From the NCBI RefSeq assembly GCF_000230995.2, contig NC_019973.1, positions 2,556,001 to 2,620,000 of the forward strand: a DNA stretch of 64,000 nucleotides, read 5' to 3'. The DNA comes from Mesorhizobium australicum WSM2073. GTDB taxonomy: Bacteria; Pseudomonadota; Alphaproteobacteria; Rhizobiales; Rhizobiaceae. Positions 35,120-44,510 of this stretch are shown here, one piece after another. A program made the position numbers and the translations under genes. The notes beneath the pieces were generated by a model. The model was not told the DNA's origin, searched no databases, and saw only the letters and a program-made list of their open reading frames with translations. Position 1 is the first letter of the stretch. Each line of letters starts with the position of its first letter.

Positions 35120-37110
35120 TGTGCGGGATAGCCGGGATACTTCTCGCGTCCAATGCTGCCGACCCCAAGTCGCTCGATCAGATCGGGCAAATGATGATGG
35201 CGCTTCGTCACCGCGGTCCGGATGGCGAAGGACTCTGGACGGATCGCGAAGCAGGCATTGCCTTAGGCCACAGGCGGCTGGCGATCGTCGATCTGTCGGA
35301 AACGGGGCAACAGCCCATGCTGTCCACAAGCGGTCGGTATGCGATCACCTTCAACGGCGAGATATATAATTTCCGTGACCTGCGTCTCGAGCTTGAAGGC
35401 GTCGGGCACCATTTCCGCGGCACCAGCGACACGGAAGTCATGTTGTGTGCGATCGAGAGCTGGGGCCTCGAGGCCGCACTCCAGCGTTTTGCTGGCATGT
35501 TCGCGTTCGCCTTGTGGGACCTGAAGACGAGGACCCTCCATCTCGCGCGGGATCGACTGGGCAAAAAGCCCCTCTACATCGCTTCAGCCAGGCATGCGCT
35601 GGTCTTTGCTTCCGAACTGAAAGCAATCAGCCGCTTTTCAGGCTACTCTCCGGAGATCGATGTGGATGCCGCCACTGCAATGCTTTCCAAAGGGTGGGTC
35701 CCGGATCAGAGTTGCATTTGGCGAGGTGTCTTCAAGCTGCCACCCGGCTCGGTCCTGACCCTCACGGCCGCGACTGTGGCGGAGGGGCGCGGGGCCGCCT
35801 CCCTTTCGCAGGGCGCAAGTCGCTGGTGGTCGCTGGCCGAAGTCGCCAAGAACGGGCGAGAACACCAGATCGCCGGCAGTGACGACGATTTGACCAATGA
35901 ACTGGATGATCTGCTCCGGCTTGCCGTTCGCGAGCGCATGATCGCCGACGTTCCGTTGGGCGGTTTCCTGTCGGGAGGCGTCGACAGCTCTACCGTTGCA
36001 GCCTTGATGCAGGCTCAATCTCCAAATCCCGTGCGCACTTTCACCATCGCCTTCGCGGAGAGCGGCTTTGACGAGGCCCCTTACGCCGCCGAGGTAGCGC
36101 GCCATCTGGGCACCGACCACACGGAACTACACCTTTCGGCCGCCGCCGCGCGTGACGTGATCCCCGAACTGCCAACGGTGTGGGATGAGCCATTCGCCGA
36201 CGAATCGCAGATACCGACTCTGCTGGTGGCGCGGCTGGCCCGCCAGCACGTGACCGTGGCGCTGTCGGGGGACGGCGGAGACGAGTGCTTTGCAGGCTAT
36301 GGCCGCCACTTCATGGCGGACCGGCTGAAACGGTACCAAGGTCTACCCGCAAGTGCACGACGAACGGTGGCGGCCGGCGCAGGGATGCTGTCCAGGGCGG
36401 CTCGTCACGATTTCATTGGCAACCTGCCACTTCCGTCGCATGTGCGGCATGCGCTGCGCAGCGATCGGCTCACTCGCTTCGCCTGGCTTCTCGCCGCGAA
36501 GGATGAAGACGAGCTGCACAGGCGGCTGACGGGATCATCGGCCGAAAACCTCACCCGGCACGAGACTCCTGCATCCATAGTCTCTGCACCGCGGCTCGAC
36601 GGGCTGTTGTCTCGCCTCCTGTACGACGACATGTCCGGTTACCTCGCTGGTGACATTCTCGTCAAACTGGATCGAGCCAGCATGGCCAACAGCCTCGAGG
36701 CGCGTTGTCCCCTGCTGGACCACCGCGCCGTCGAATTCGCTTGGCGCCTTCCGGCTGCCATGAAGGTTCGCAACGGCAGAGGCAAGTGGATCCTTCGAAA
36801 TGTGCTGCGTCGTTATCTTCCGCAACGGCTGATCGACCGGCCGAAGCAGGGCTTCGACGTGCCGATCGCGGCTTGGCTGCGGGGCCCGTTGCGCAGCTGG
36901 GCCACCGATATTCTGTCCGATGTTCGCAACCAGGGCGAAGGCTTGCTGGACAGCACAAAGGTGGACGCCTGCTGGCGCGATCACGTTGCAGGACAGGACC
37001 GCTCCCGTGACCTGTGGTCGGTGCTGATGTTTCAAGCCTGGTGCAACGAGGCCAAGCGGCAGGCGTCGGCATCGAACTCATCCCGTGAACTCGATCTGGC
37101 AGGAGTATGA
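35119..37110 (+). CDS. AsnB-type glutamine-dependent amidotransferase (polysaccharide operon)
   Basis: A 663-residue enzyme. The nucleophile Cys2 of MCGIAGILL fixes the start at 35119, overlapping the wzy stop by one base (TGATG). The glutaminase domain (RHRGPDGEG, FNGEIYNFRDLR) is followed by the synthetase domain with the ATP-pyrophosphatase motif LSGGVDSSTVAA and SGDGGDECFAGYG. AsnB homologues in polysaccharide loci usually amidate a carboxylate, often a uronic acid, rather than making free asparagine. With the uronate epimerase at 25589 that suggests a galacturonamide residue, which is an inference. Confidence 0.9.
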   Translation: MCGIAGILLASNAADPKSLDQIGQMMMALRHRGPDGEGLWTDREAGIALGHRRLAIVDLSETGQQPMLSTSGRYAITFNGEIYNFRDLRLELEGVGHHFRGTSDTEVMLCAIESWGLEAALQRFAGMFAFALWDLKTRTLHLARDRLGKKPLYIASARHALVFASELKAISRFSGYSPEIDVDAATAMLSKGWVPDQSCIWRGVFKLPPGSVLTLTAATVAEGRGAASLSQGASRWWSLAEVAKNGREHQIAGSDDDLTNELDDLLRLAVRERMIADVPLGGFLSGGVDSSTVAALMQAQSPNPVRTFTIAFAESGFDEAPYAAEVARHLGTDHTELHLSAAAARDVIPELPTVWDEPFADESQIPTLLVARLARQHVTVALSGDGGDECFAGYGRHFMADRLKRYQGLPASARRTVAAGAGMLSRAARHDFIGNLPLPSHVRHALRSDRLTRFAWLLAAKDEDELHRRLTGSSAENLTRHETPASIVSAPRLDGLLSRLLYDDMSGYLAGDILVKLDRASMANSLEARCPLLDHRAVEFAWRLPAAMKVRNGRGKWILRNVLRRYLPQRLIDRPKQGFDVPIAAWLRGPLRSWATDILSDVRNQGEGLLDSTKVDACWRDHVAGQDRSRDLWSVLMFQAWCNEAKRQASASNSSRELDLAGV

Positions 37111-37111
37111 A

Positions 37112-39346
37112 ATGGCGGGTTCCGCAGTCAGCCGAATTGAATTGCCACGAGCCACCCCGGTGGCTGCCCCGGCTCCTGAAAGCAGGGCCCGCGTACGGCC
37201 TCCCAGAAGCGCCCCGAATTCAGCAACCCCGTCTCGCCAACTGCTGGTGACATTGGCGAGCAGGAAATGGATCATTCTGCTCTTCGCGGTTGTCGGCGGC
37301 ATCTTGGCGGCCTTGGCGGGAATAACCCGCCCTACCATGTACGAAGCCACCAGCCAGCTTATCATAGACGCTCCTGCCAGGGCGGCCCTTCCCGCCAGCC
37401 CGGGCTCAGCGCAGGACATGATCGATTCAAGCATTGACGACCACATCACGATGCTCTCGTCGGAGAGCCACCTTCGTCGAGTCGCCGCAGCGCTGCGTCA
37501 ACCGAGCCCGGCCAACGCGACCGCACAACCGCAAGCCGGGAAGGGAAGCTCCAGCCAGGGGCCAACGCCCGCCGATCCGCCGACATCGCACTCTTTCGCT
37601 GGCGATCTGCTGAAGCGCCTTTGGCCGCGGGATGTTGTATCCACCAATGCGCCGCAAGCAGCAGAGGCCGCCGAGATGAAAGCGCTGCGCAAAGGGGTAA
37701 GGGTCGGACAAGAGCTCCGGTCCCGGGTCATTTCCGTCGGCTTCTCGGACGATGACCCGGCGCGCGCGGCGCTGGTGGCCAATACATTCACCAAGATCTA
37801 TGTCGACGACCTCGCGCAGAAAAGTCAGGCGTCGAACATGCAGGAACTTGACGCCGTCGTCGCCAGTTTGCCCAAACTGCAGAATGAACTGGTGGATGCG
37901 TCCAATCGGCTCGAGGAGTATCGGCTGAGCCATGGCGCGGTCGATCAAGGCTCGGCTGACAAGGTGGCCGGGGAGAGGGCGGATCTCAGCCAACAGATAT
38001 CGATGTCCAAAGCGGATCTGGCGGCGCTGGAGTCCCGGCTCCAGCGTATCCAGGAGCTTCGAAAGCAGGGCGCGCCGGCCGCGACCCTGGCCGAGGCCGC
38101 CGGCACGCAGGAGTTGGCCGACCTTTCGGCTCGCGTGGCCAGGGCGCCAGCGGACAAGGATCTGGCCAATGCCTTTTCCGTCGCGATCGAAAAGGTAATC
38201 GCTGATATCGTCGCTGAAGCGGACATCTATCGTGCCCAGGTCGAGGCTCTGGGAAATCGAATGCGTGTGCTCGATGCGGTCGCGGCCGACACGGCCAGCC
38301 GGCTCGCCGGTTTGCGGGCGCTCGAACCTCAAGTCAGCCTCCTGACGCAACGCTACAACGAACTTCTCGGCCGCCAGCAGGACCTGAAGCGGCGCATCGG
38401 AGCTCCGTCCGCCGGGGTCTCGGTCCTTTCCGTTGCATGGCCGCCGACAATTCCGCAGACATTGCCGCCGGTTTTTTTGGTTCCACCGGGAATGATTGCG
38501 TTCGGCCTCCTTGGCGCCGTTTTGGTCCTCATGCGAAATCGCTTCGATCGCACCTTGCGCGGTGAAGCGGAGGCGGAAGCCGTGCTCAGGATACCGTGCG
38601 TGGGGCTCGTGCCCGAACCGGGCAGGATGCACGCCAAACAGTTGCGTGACTTGGTTTTGGGCCAGCCCAAGTCGGCCTACAGCCGTGCGGTGACGTCGCT
38701 GCTGGTCGCGGCCGCGCCAAATCAGGCAAGGGGTCGTGCTCCGCACACGATCCTGCTCACGCCAAGCGTCCGGGCTGACGGAGCGACCGAGCTTGCGTGG
38801 GGCCTGGCCTTGGCGGCCACCCGACTGGGCAATCGTGTTCTTCTGGTGGATCTCCAGCGGGCGGGCTCCCAACTTACGCCCGAGTTTCTGCGCCAGTTCA
38901 ACGGACCCAAGGCTCGTCATTCCTTCGCGGATTACATCAGCAGTCGTTGTACCTTGGATGACGCGGTCGCCAGCATTCCCGAAATTGGCATCGACCTGAC
39001 GACCATGGCACCTGCAGAAGATCTTTTGGCTCTCCTGGCGCGTGTCGACACCGCCAAGTGCAGGGAAGATTTGCACTCGGCGTACAGCCTCGTCATCATA
39101 AACGGGCCATCGGGGCTGGCTGGGCCAGAAGCCATGTTCCTCAAGAGTTGGGCGGACGCGGTTCTCGTTACCGTTCGCTGGGCAAGAACCTCGCGGCATG
39201 TCGCGCGCGGGGTGGTGGAGCAGCTCCTGAGCGACGGAACGCTCTCGGTTCCGGTGGCGAGCGTCCTTACCCGGGTGAACCTCACCCGGTACGGCAGGTA
39301 TCGGTTTGGCGACAGTGCCGATCTTTTGCGCGAGAGGATCTCATGA
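37112..39346 (+). CDS. ExoP/Wzc-like polysaccharide copolymerase with degenerate ATPase
   Basis: A 744-residue inner-membrane protein. The first membrane helix (about 52-72), a Wzz domain, a long periplasmic coiled coil (about 250-420), and a second helix (about 455-475) are followed by a cytoplasmic BY-kinase-like fold. In that fold the P-loop is lost: the site reads LLTPSVRADGATELAWGLAL with no GxGKT/S. The Walker A'-like VLLVDL is kept, and Walker B is VIINGP. There is no C-terminal Tyr cluster, only RYGRYRFGD. It probably sets chain length without kinase activity. GGAG sets the ATG at 37112, two bases after asnB. Confidence 0.9.
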   Translation: MAGSAVSRIELPRATPVAAPAPESRARVRPPRSAPNSATPSRQLLVTLASRKWIILLFAVVGGILAALAGITRPTMYEATSQLIIDAPARAALPASPGSAQDMIDSSIDDHITMLSSESHLRRVAAALRQPSPANATAQPQAGKGSSSQGPTPADPPTSHSFAGDLLKRLWPRDVVSTNAPQAAEAAEMKALRKGVRVGQELRSRVISVGFSDDDPARAALVANTFTKIYVDDLAQKSQASNMQELDAVVASLPKLQNELVDASNRLEEYRLSHGAVDQGSADKVAGERADLSQQISMSKADLAALESRLQRIQELRKQGAPAATLAEAAGTQELADLSARVARAPADKDLANAFSVAIEKVIADIVAEADIYRAQVEALGNRMRVLDAVAADTASRLAGLRALEPQVSLLTQRYNELLGRQQDLKRRIGAPSAGVSVLSVAWPPTIPQTLPPVFLVPPGMIAFGLLGAVLVLMRNRFDRTLRGEAEAEAVLRIPCVGLVPEPGRMHAKQLRDLVLGQPKSAYSRAVTSLLVAAAPNQARGRAPHTILLTPSVRADGATELAWGLALAATRLGNRVLLVDLQRAGSQLTPEFLRQFNGPKARHSFADYISSRCTLDDAVASIPEIGIDLTTMAPAEDLLALLARVDTAKCREDLHSAYSLVIINGPSGLAGPEAMFLKSWADAVLVTVRWARTSRHVARGVVEQLLSDGTLSVPVASVLTRVNLTRYGRYRFGDSADLLRERIS

Positions 39347-39384
39347 ATTCGACCGGCACCGGCCGTAAGCAAGGCTCGCCATGA
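39343..39384 (+). CDS. possible 13-codon coupling ORF
   Basis: The copolymerase stop overlaps an ATG (ATGA) at 39343 preceded by GAGAGG. The frame encodes MNSTGTGRKQGSP and its own TGA overlaps the wzx ATG (ATGA at 39381-39384). It may carry ribosomes from one gene to the next instead of making a functional peptide. Confidence 0.35.
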   Translation: MNSTGTGRKQGSP

Positions 39385-40688
39385 TCCGACTTCCGCAAAG
39401 CCCGATCGGCAAGGTCCTTCGAGCGGCCGGTGGCGTGTCGGCCATGGCGATTGCCGGTCAGCTCATTCTTGTCGCGACCATTCCGGTGTTGGCCAGGCTC
39501 TACTCTCCTGCTGATTTCGGCTTGTTCACGATCTATCTTTCGACCGTGAACATACTGGGGGCGGTCGCGGCACTGCGCTTTGAGGCTTCGCTGTACGGCG
39601 TCAAGAGCGACGCGCAGGCATACGTCACGGTTAAGCTCATTCTTTTGGCCGTGTCGGCAACCGGCGTTCTTGCTTTGACGGCGGGGGTCATGTTGTCGAG
39701 CACCGTTCCGGTCCGCGCTGTTGACCTTGTGTGGCTGGTCCCGATCGGCATGGCAGGCGCAGGTCTTGTGGAGACCATGAATTGCTGGAGCCTGCGTGCC
39801 GGCCTGCTGCGCGACTTCGCGCTCGGCCGCTTGATCTTGCCCGCGACGATGGCGTTGTTGCAACTGATGTTCGGCATCGTCCATCTCGGAGGAGAGGCGA
39901 TGGTGCACGCTCACATTCTCAGCCAATTCATCTTCATTGGGTTCCTTGGCGTTCGGATTTTCCGCTGGGAGGACGTGTGCGGTATTGCCCGCGCGCCGTG
40001 GCAAACGGTCTTTGAAAAGGCCAGGCGCGAATACAAATTTCCACTGTTCGACATCCCGGCAACGGTCGCAAGTTTCGCCATCAACAACCTTCCGGCGATA
40101 CTCGTCGGCTCAATGTTCGGGACCGCCTATGCGGGCTATCTGGGCGTCGCGTCGCGGCTCGTCACCGGCCCCGTCACGCTCATAGCCACGCCGCTCAGCA
40201 ATGTCTTTGTCGCCGAAGCCAACAAGGGCGGCGGCCGCAGGCATCTGCTCGGCCTCGCACGAGGCCTGCTGATCCTTGCCGGCGGGCTCACTTCACTGCC
40301 CATTCTGGCTCTTGGCCTCGCCGCACCGCAGCTCGTCGTACCCCTATTGGGACGGCCATGGCTGCCCGCCGCCGAAATCATGACGGCGCTGGCGTTCATG
40401 GGCGCGGTGCAAGCTTTGTCGACGCCGCTTCAGGATGTGCCGGCTCTCCTGCGACGGCAGGAGGTGCGCCTGGTCGTCGATGCCGTAAGGACGGTGCTCG
40501 TGTTTGGTCCGCTTCTAGCCGGCGCCAGAGCTGGCTGGGAACCTCTCACTGTCATTTATCTCATGGCTGCCGGCGGCGCCGGGGGCTTCTTCATCAAGAC
40601 GGCAGCCTCTCTCTATCTGTTGAAGCAAAGTGTTCAACCGGACGAGACGTCGCCTCGCAGCCGGTGCATCGCCTTGGAGGAAAGATAA
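39381..40688 (+). CDS. Wzx-like polysaccharide flippase
   Basis: A 435-residue inner-membrane protein with about 12-14 helices, starting MIRLPQSPIGKVLRAAGGVSAMAI. The N-terminal ARLYSPADFGLFTIYLSTVNI and the later RREYKFPLFDIPATVASFAIN and GYLGVASRLVTGPVTLIATP are characteristic of the polysaccharide-biosynthesis flippase family. It should move the undecaprenyl-linked repeat unit to the periplasm. AAGG precedes the ATG. Confidence 0.9.
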   Translation: MIRLPQSPIGKVLRAAGGVSAMAIAGQLILVATIPVLARLYSPADFGLFTIYLSTVNILGAVAALRFEASLYGVKSDAQAYVTVKLILLAVSATGVLALTAGVMLSSTVPVRAVDLVWLVPIGMAGAGLVETMNCWSLRAGLLRDFALGRLILPATMALLQLMFGIVHLGGEAMVHAHILSQFIFIGFLGVRIFRWEDVCGIARAPWQTVFEKARREYKFPLFDIPATVASFAINNLPAILVGSMFGTAYAGYLGVASRLVTGPVTLIATPLSNVFVAEANKGGGRRHLLGLARGLLILAGGLTSLPILALGLAAPQLVVPLLGRPWLPAAEIMTALAFMGAVQALSTPLQDVPALLRRQEVRLVVDAVRTVLVFGPLLAGARAGWEPLTVIYLMAAGGAGGFFIKTAASLYLLKQSVQPDETSPRSRCIALEER

Positions 40689-40689
40689 C

Positions 40690-41751
40690 ATGACGCAGAT
40701 GGACAGTCGCGACGCCCTTCCTTCCGCAGCCTTGCCAACAGGGGTCGGACCTTCGCAAGATGAGGGGTCGGCGGAGTTGGTGACACTGCGGCCGTTCATT
40801 TCAGTGGCCATCCCGACCTTTCGCAGGCCAGATACCATTCGAAGGACAATCGACAGCATCCTCCAGCAGGATTTTGCGAATTGGGAACTGGTGGTTAGCG
40901 ACGACGAGGGGCAAGGAGGGCTGTCCTGGAGGATCGTCGACGACTATGCGCGTGCCGACGGTCGCATCCGGATTGTCGAGAACGGCAGGGGGCGAGGCCA
41001 GGTCGAGAATACCAACAATGCCATGCTGGCTTGCACCGGCACCTGGATCAAGTTGCTGCATGACGACGACTGGCTCGCGCCCGGCGCGCTCAAGCGATTT
41101 GCCGAGGTGTCCAAGGAGCATCCCTCGGCCGCATTCATGACCTGTGCAGCCAATATCGTGGAAGACGGCAGGATCATGCTCCGCTCGACGCCATCGGAGC
41201 AAAACCGCGTTTCAGTCTATTCGAGCCAGCAATGCCTCAGGGATCTTTACCTTGTCCGGACGACGAGGAGCCTCGGCATCATTCCCTCGACACTGTTGAT
41301 CAACAGCAAGGTTCTTCAGGCTGGATGCCGAATGCGTGCACACAAATCGATCCCCGCCGGCGTCGACCAACTGTTCTTCGTGGACCTGGCCGGTCACGGA
41401 GACATGGTTGCGATTAATGAGGGTCTGATTTTTTACGACGCGACCAACCATCCGAGCATCACCACATCGAAGAGCTACACGGAAGTGGACGAAGTTACGC
41501 TTGCGGTTAAGCAGCTTAATTGGCAGCTGCTCGAAAACAGAAGGAATCTTCCTGACCCTGAGAGCCTCTTGCGAGCATTGCGGGTTGCACGCGTACCCGC
41601 CAGATTTCATCACCAGTCCTTGCCCGTGACTATCCGCGACACGCTGCAAATTCTTCGCCCATCAGTGATGAAGATCGCAAGCCAGTACCTCGTGGAATAC
41701 CTGTTCAGGATCCGCCCGGTCCTAGGGCCATGGTATACCCGAAGGCAGTGA
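40690..41751 (+). CDS. GT2-family glycosyltransferase
   Basis: A 353-residue GT-A enzyme. FISVAIPTFRRPDTIRRTID begins the nucleotide-sugar fold, WELVVSDDEGQGG follows, and the metal-binding DXD is in KLLHDDDWLAPGAL. The C-terminal third has no clear membrane helix, so it is probably cytoplasmic and adds one sugar to the lipid-linked unit. AGGAAAG lies before the ATG at 40690. It starts 1 base after the wzx stop and is the last gene of this operon. Confidence 0.9.
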   Translation: MTQMDSRDALPSAALPTGVGPSQDEGSAELVTLRPFISVAIPTFRRPDTIRRTIDSILQQDFANWELVVSDDEGQGGLSWRIVDDYARADGRIRIVENGRGRGQVENTNNAMLACTGTWIKLLHDDDWLAPGALKRFAEVSKEHPSAAFMTCAANIVEDGRIMLRSTPSEQNRVSVYSSQQCLRDLYLVRTTRSLGIIPSTLLINSKVLQAGCRMRAHKSIPAGVDQLFFVDLAGHGDMVAINEGLIFYDATNHPSITTSKSYTEVDEVTLAVKQLNWQLLENRRNLPDPESLLRALRVARVPARFHHQSLPVTIRDTLQILRPSVMKIASQYLVEYLFRIRPVLGPWYTRRQ

Positions 41752-41883
41752 TGGAGCTGACCCGTTCAAGGCCGCGCACGGGACGCGGCACGCGCCGAAC
41801 CGATTTATGGGGCACGGATTCACGACGGCCGCCCCTGCGGTGGCCACAAGGCTGGACACGATCATCCCCGGATGTTCAGGGAA

Positions 41884-42585
41884 CTAGGGCAACACCGAGA
41901 CGCGTGCGAGAAGGGTGACCAATTCTGCCTGACGCCTGGTTTCAGTTTTGGCGAACAGTGATGCGAGCTGGGTTCGGATGGTCGTCCGGCTGAGCGCACA
42001 GCTTTCAGCGATTTCCAACGGGGTGTAGCCCTTTGCCAACCGCACCGCCAGATGTGTCTCGGCTCCGGTCAAACCGAACATTCGCTGCAGGGTTTGAGGG
42101 TTGGGCGCCGATTTCGTCTCTCGGTCCAACAGGGCGACGACGATCGTGTTGTCGGCTGCGAAGAGGCCGCGCTCGTTGATGACAACGGGGCGATCTCCGC
42201 TGCTGCGGATCACAATCCATGCAAACGATCCGGGGTTGAGGTGGCACGGCACGTTCGCGATCAGGCTTCTGAGCGCTCCCGAAAGGCCGTCGGCGTTGTT
42301 CACCTGGCTGCCATAACCGCTGAGAATGACGCGCGCGGTGGCGTTCCACTTGAGGACTTTCCTGGTTTCGCTGAGCACGAGACATCCGTAGCCAAGGCGA
42401 TCAAGCATACCCGGGAAAGAATGCAGCGGCGGTTGGTCACCTTCGGTGGCGGCAGCAGGCCTTTCAACCTGCCGGTCGGAGCTTGGGGCATGGCGCAAGG
42501 GAGACGGCCTGCTGCCAGGCCCCATGGCCGCCATCGCACGTTGCACTTGGAAAACAGTACTTCTCGGCCGTTCGACCAGGTTCAT
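41884..42585 (-). CDS. LuxR-type transcription factor
   Basis: A 233-residue protein with a C-terminal LuxR/NarL helix-turn-helix (LTGAETHLAVRLAKGYTPLEIAESCALSRTTIRTQLASLFAKT). The middle (about 65-165) is PAS-like but has no recognisable ligand motif. There is no receiver domain and no autoinducer-binding domain. It is divergent from the sensor kinase at 42770 and sits between the two polysaccharide operons, so a role in controlling them is likely but unproven. The ATG at 42585 is preferred to a GTG four codons earlier. Confidence 0.85.
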   Translation of the reverse strand: MNLVERPRSTVFQVQRAMAAMGPGSRPSPLRHAPSSDRQVERPAAATEGDQPPLHSFPGMLDRLGYGCLVLSETRKVLKWNATARVILSGYGSQVNNADGLSGALRSLIANVPCHLNPGSFAWIVIRSSGDRPVVINERGLFAADNTIVVALLDRETKSAPNPQTLQRMFGLTGAETHLAVRLAKGYTPLEIAESCALSRTTIRTQLASLFAKTETRRQAELVTLLARVSVLP

Positions 42586-42769
42586 TGTCGTCACCACTTT
42601 CCGGTTTCGCTGTCAGATCGGCGCCAGCGCATGGGCTAAGTGTTGGAACTTTCTTCTGATGATTCTGATAGGCTGACATTTCGGCGCGCGAAAGCGAGCA
42701 GCAGCACTAGGTCCGATAACCAAAGGCTCTAAGCCGCATTGGCTAAGCCAAAAGTTGTAGGTAGTCAGG

Positions 42770-44509
42770 ATGAGATTGCGGATAGGCGGTCCCGTACTGT
42801 CGGACAGGCTACGACAACATCTGGTTTCGTCGGCCGTCCTGCTGGCTACCCTTTTTATCGAGATGAAATCGTCGCTGACAGGTGGTGGCAGTGCGGCCTT
42901 TCTGGAATGTGTGCCGGCGATTGTCATCATCGCCTTCCTGGAGGACCGCTGGCCTGCGATGGCTGCCACGTTTGCCATGGTGGCTGTCGGCTTGGCAGTT
43001 CGCCTGGCGGCGAACGGTCAGTTGGTCGGCGATGATCTTTCCGGGGCCATTCTCCTCGCCTTGTCCGGCGGGATGATCGCCTTTCTTTTCCATCGTTCAA
43101 GGCAGGAGTTGAGGAGCGCGCTCGATGTCGCCGAGAACAGGCTTACCGCCATCGAGACGACCGAAGCGCGATATCGCTGGGCTTTCGAGCGGGCCGCCTT
43201 GGGATTTGCGACCGCAAATGACCGTGGTGAGCTGCTGCAGGTCAACATGTGCATGTGCAGTATGTCCGGCTACGCACAGGAAGAGCTCGTCGGCCAGCAT
43301 ATCGAAACGCTCGTTCATCCTGACGAGCGCGATCTGTTCGCCAGGCTTGGACGTGGTCTAAGCGCGGAGGCGCCGTCGTTTGGCTTGGAAATGCGCTTGA
43401 GAAGGAAGGATGGCACTGTTTTCTGGGCTCGCGTGACGCTCTCTTGGTCTGGTCCGGAGAAACAACTGCCGATGGGCATATTTGTCGTCTTCGAGGATAT
43501 CACTGAACGCAGGGCTGCAAGCGAAGCGCTCTTGAGCCAAAAGGAATGGCTGGACCTTGCGCTGCTCGCCGGAAGGCTTGGCACATGGCGCGTGGACTAC
43601 AAGGAGAGAATTGTCTCCGGTTCAGATCAATTTTGGGAAATTCTTGGTTTGCCGCCAGCCGCTTCCCGTCCTCTGGACGAGCTGTCGGCGATCATTCATA
43701 CGGCGGACTGGCCAAAACTCGGGGCCCATTCAGAATTCATCGCGGCAACCGCCAACTACGACGCAGAGGTCCGAGTTCGGCGGTCGGACGGACAGTTCCG
43801 CTGGATTGCCCTGCGCGGCCGTGAGGACATCCGCGATGGCTATCATCAGCGGTTCGGGATCGCGGCTGACCTTACCGAGCGGCGGCAGACGACACTGTTG
43901 CGGGCTGCGGTGAGAAGACAGGAGCGGCTTATACTTGAACAGCGGCACCGGCTCAGTAATCTGTTTGCCGTGATCACGGCTGTCGTGAAAATGATCCCTG
44001 CTTCAGACCAGGATATTTCCAAGTACAGAGGAGATCTTTTAGAGCGAATTCGGGCGCTCGAATCCACGCACCTGCTGTTGATCAACAATGCAGAGTTATC
44101 ATCTACGATCCGCGATATTGTCGCACATGCGCTTCGCCCCTACGCGGAGGCACACAGAGCAACGATCACAGGGCCTCATGTCAGAATCGTCGGAGGCGCT
44201 GCGGAAAGTTTCGCGATGGTCGTCCACGAACTCACGACAAATTCGGTCAAGCACGGGGTGCTCGGGAACTCCCAAGGCCAGGTGGAGGTAAGGTGGGGCG
44301 TCGCACCCGAGGGCTCGGACGGCGACATCGTGTTCGACTGGATCGAACGAGGCGGCCGAAATGCCAAGCCTGTCCTGCGGAAAGGTTTTGGGTCGATTGT
44401 CCTTGGCGCCGATGGAACGCCCTTGGTCGGTCACTCTTCGAAACTGGAAATGTCACCTGGTGGATTGCGATATCAGCTACGCCTATCCCAGGGCGAGATT
44501 CAGCCTTAA
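42770..44509 (+). CDS. membrane PAS sensor kinase, HWE/HisKA_2 type
   Basis: A 579-residue kinase. About four N-terminal helices (20-105) are followed by a short coil, two PAS domains (about 125-250 and 260-375) and a kinase core of HisKA_2/HWE type, with the phospho-His in EQRHRLSNLFAV and the ATP-binding N-box in ESFAMVVHELTTNSVKHG. Such kinases often respond to light, oxygen or general stress. No LOV Cys motif (NCRFLQ) is visible. It is convergent with the NarL-type regulator at 44511, 1 base apart. Confidence 0.88.
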   Translation: MRLRIGGPVLSDRLRQHLVSSAVLLATLFIEMKSSLTGGGSAAFLECVPAIVIIAFLEDRWPAMAATFAMVAVGLAVRLAANGQLVGDDLSGAILLALSGGMIAFLFHRSRQELRSALDVAENRLTAIETTEARYRWAFERAALGFATANDRGELLQVNMCMCSMSGYAQEELVGQHIETLVHPDERDLFARLGRGLSAEAPSFGLEMRLRRKDGTVFWARVTLSWSGPEKQLPMGIFVVFEDITERRAASEALLSQKEWLDLALLAGRLGTWRVDYKERIVSGSDQFWEILGLPPAASRPLDELSAIIHTADWPKLGAHSEFIAATANYDAEVRVRRSDGQFRWIALRGREDIRDGYHQRFGIAADLTERRQTTLLRAAVRRQERLILEQRHRLSNLFAVITAVVKMIPASDQDISKYRGDLLERIRALESTHLLLINNAELSSTIRDIVAHALRPYAEAHRATITGPHVRIVGGAAESFAMVVHELTTNSVKHGVLGNSQGQVEVRWGVAPEGSDGDIVFDWIERGGRNAKPVLRKGFGSIVLGADGTPLVGHSSKLEMSPGGLRYQLRLSQGEIQP

Positions 44510-44510
44510 C

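Noticed and set aside
37427..39199. 590-codon minus-strand open frame opposite the copolymerase
   Set aside because: Antisense shadow in high-GC DNA; the plus-strand product has clear Wzz and membrane features.
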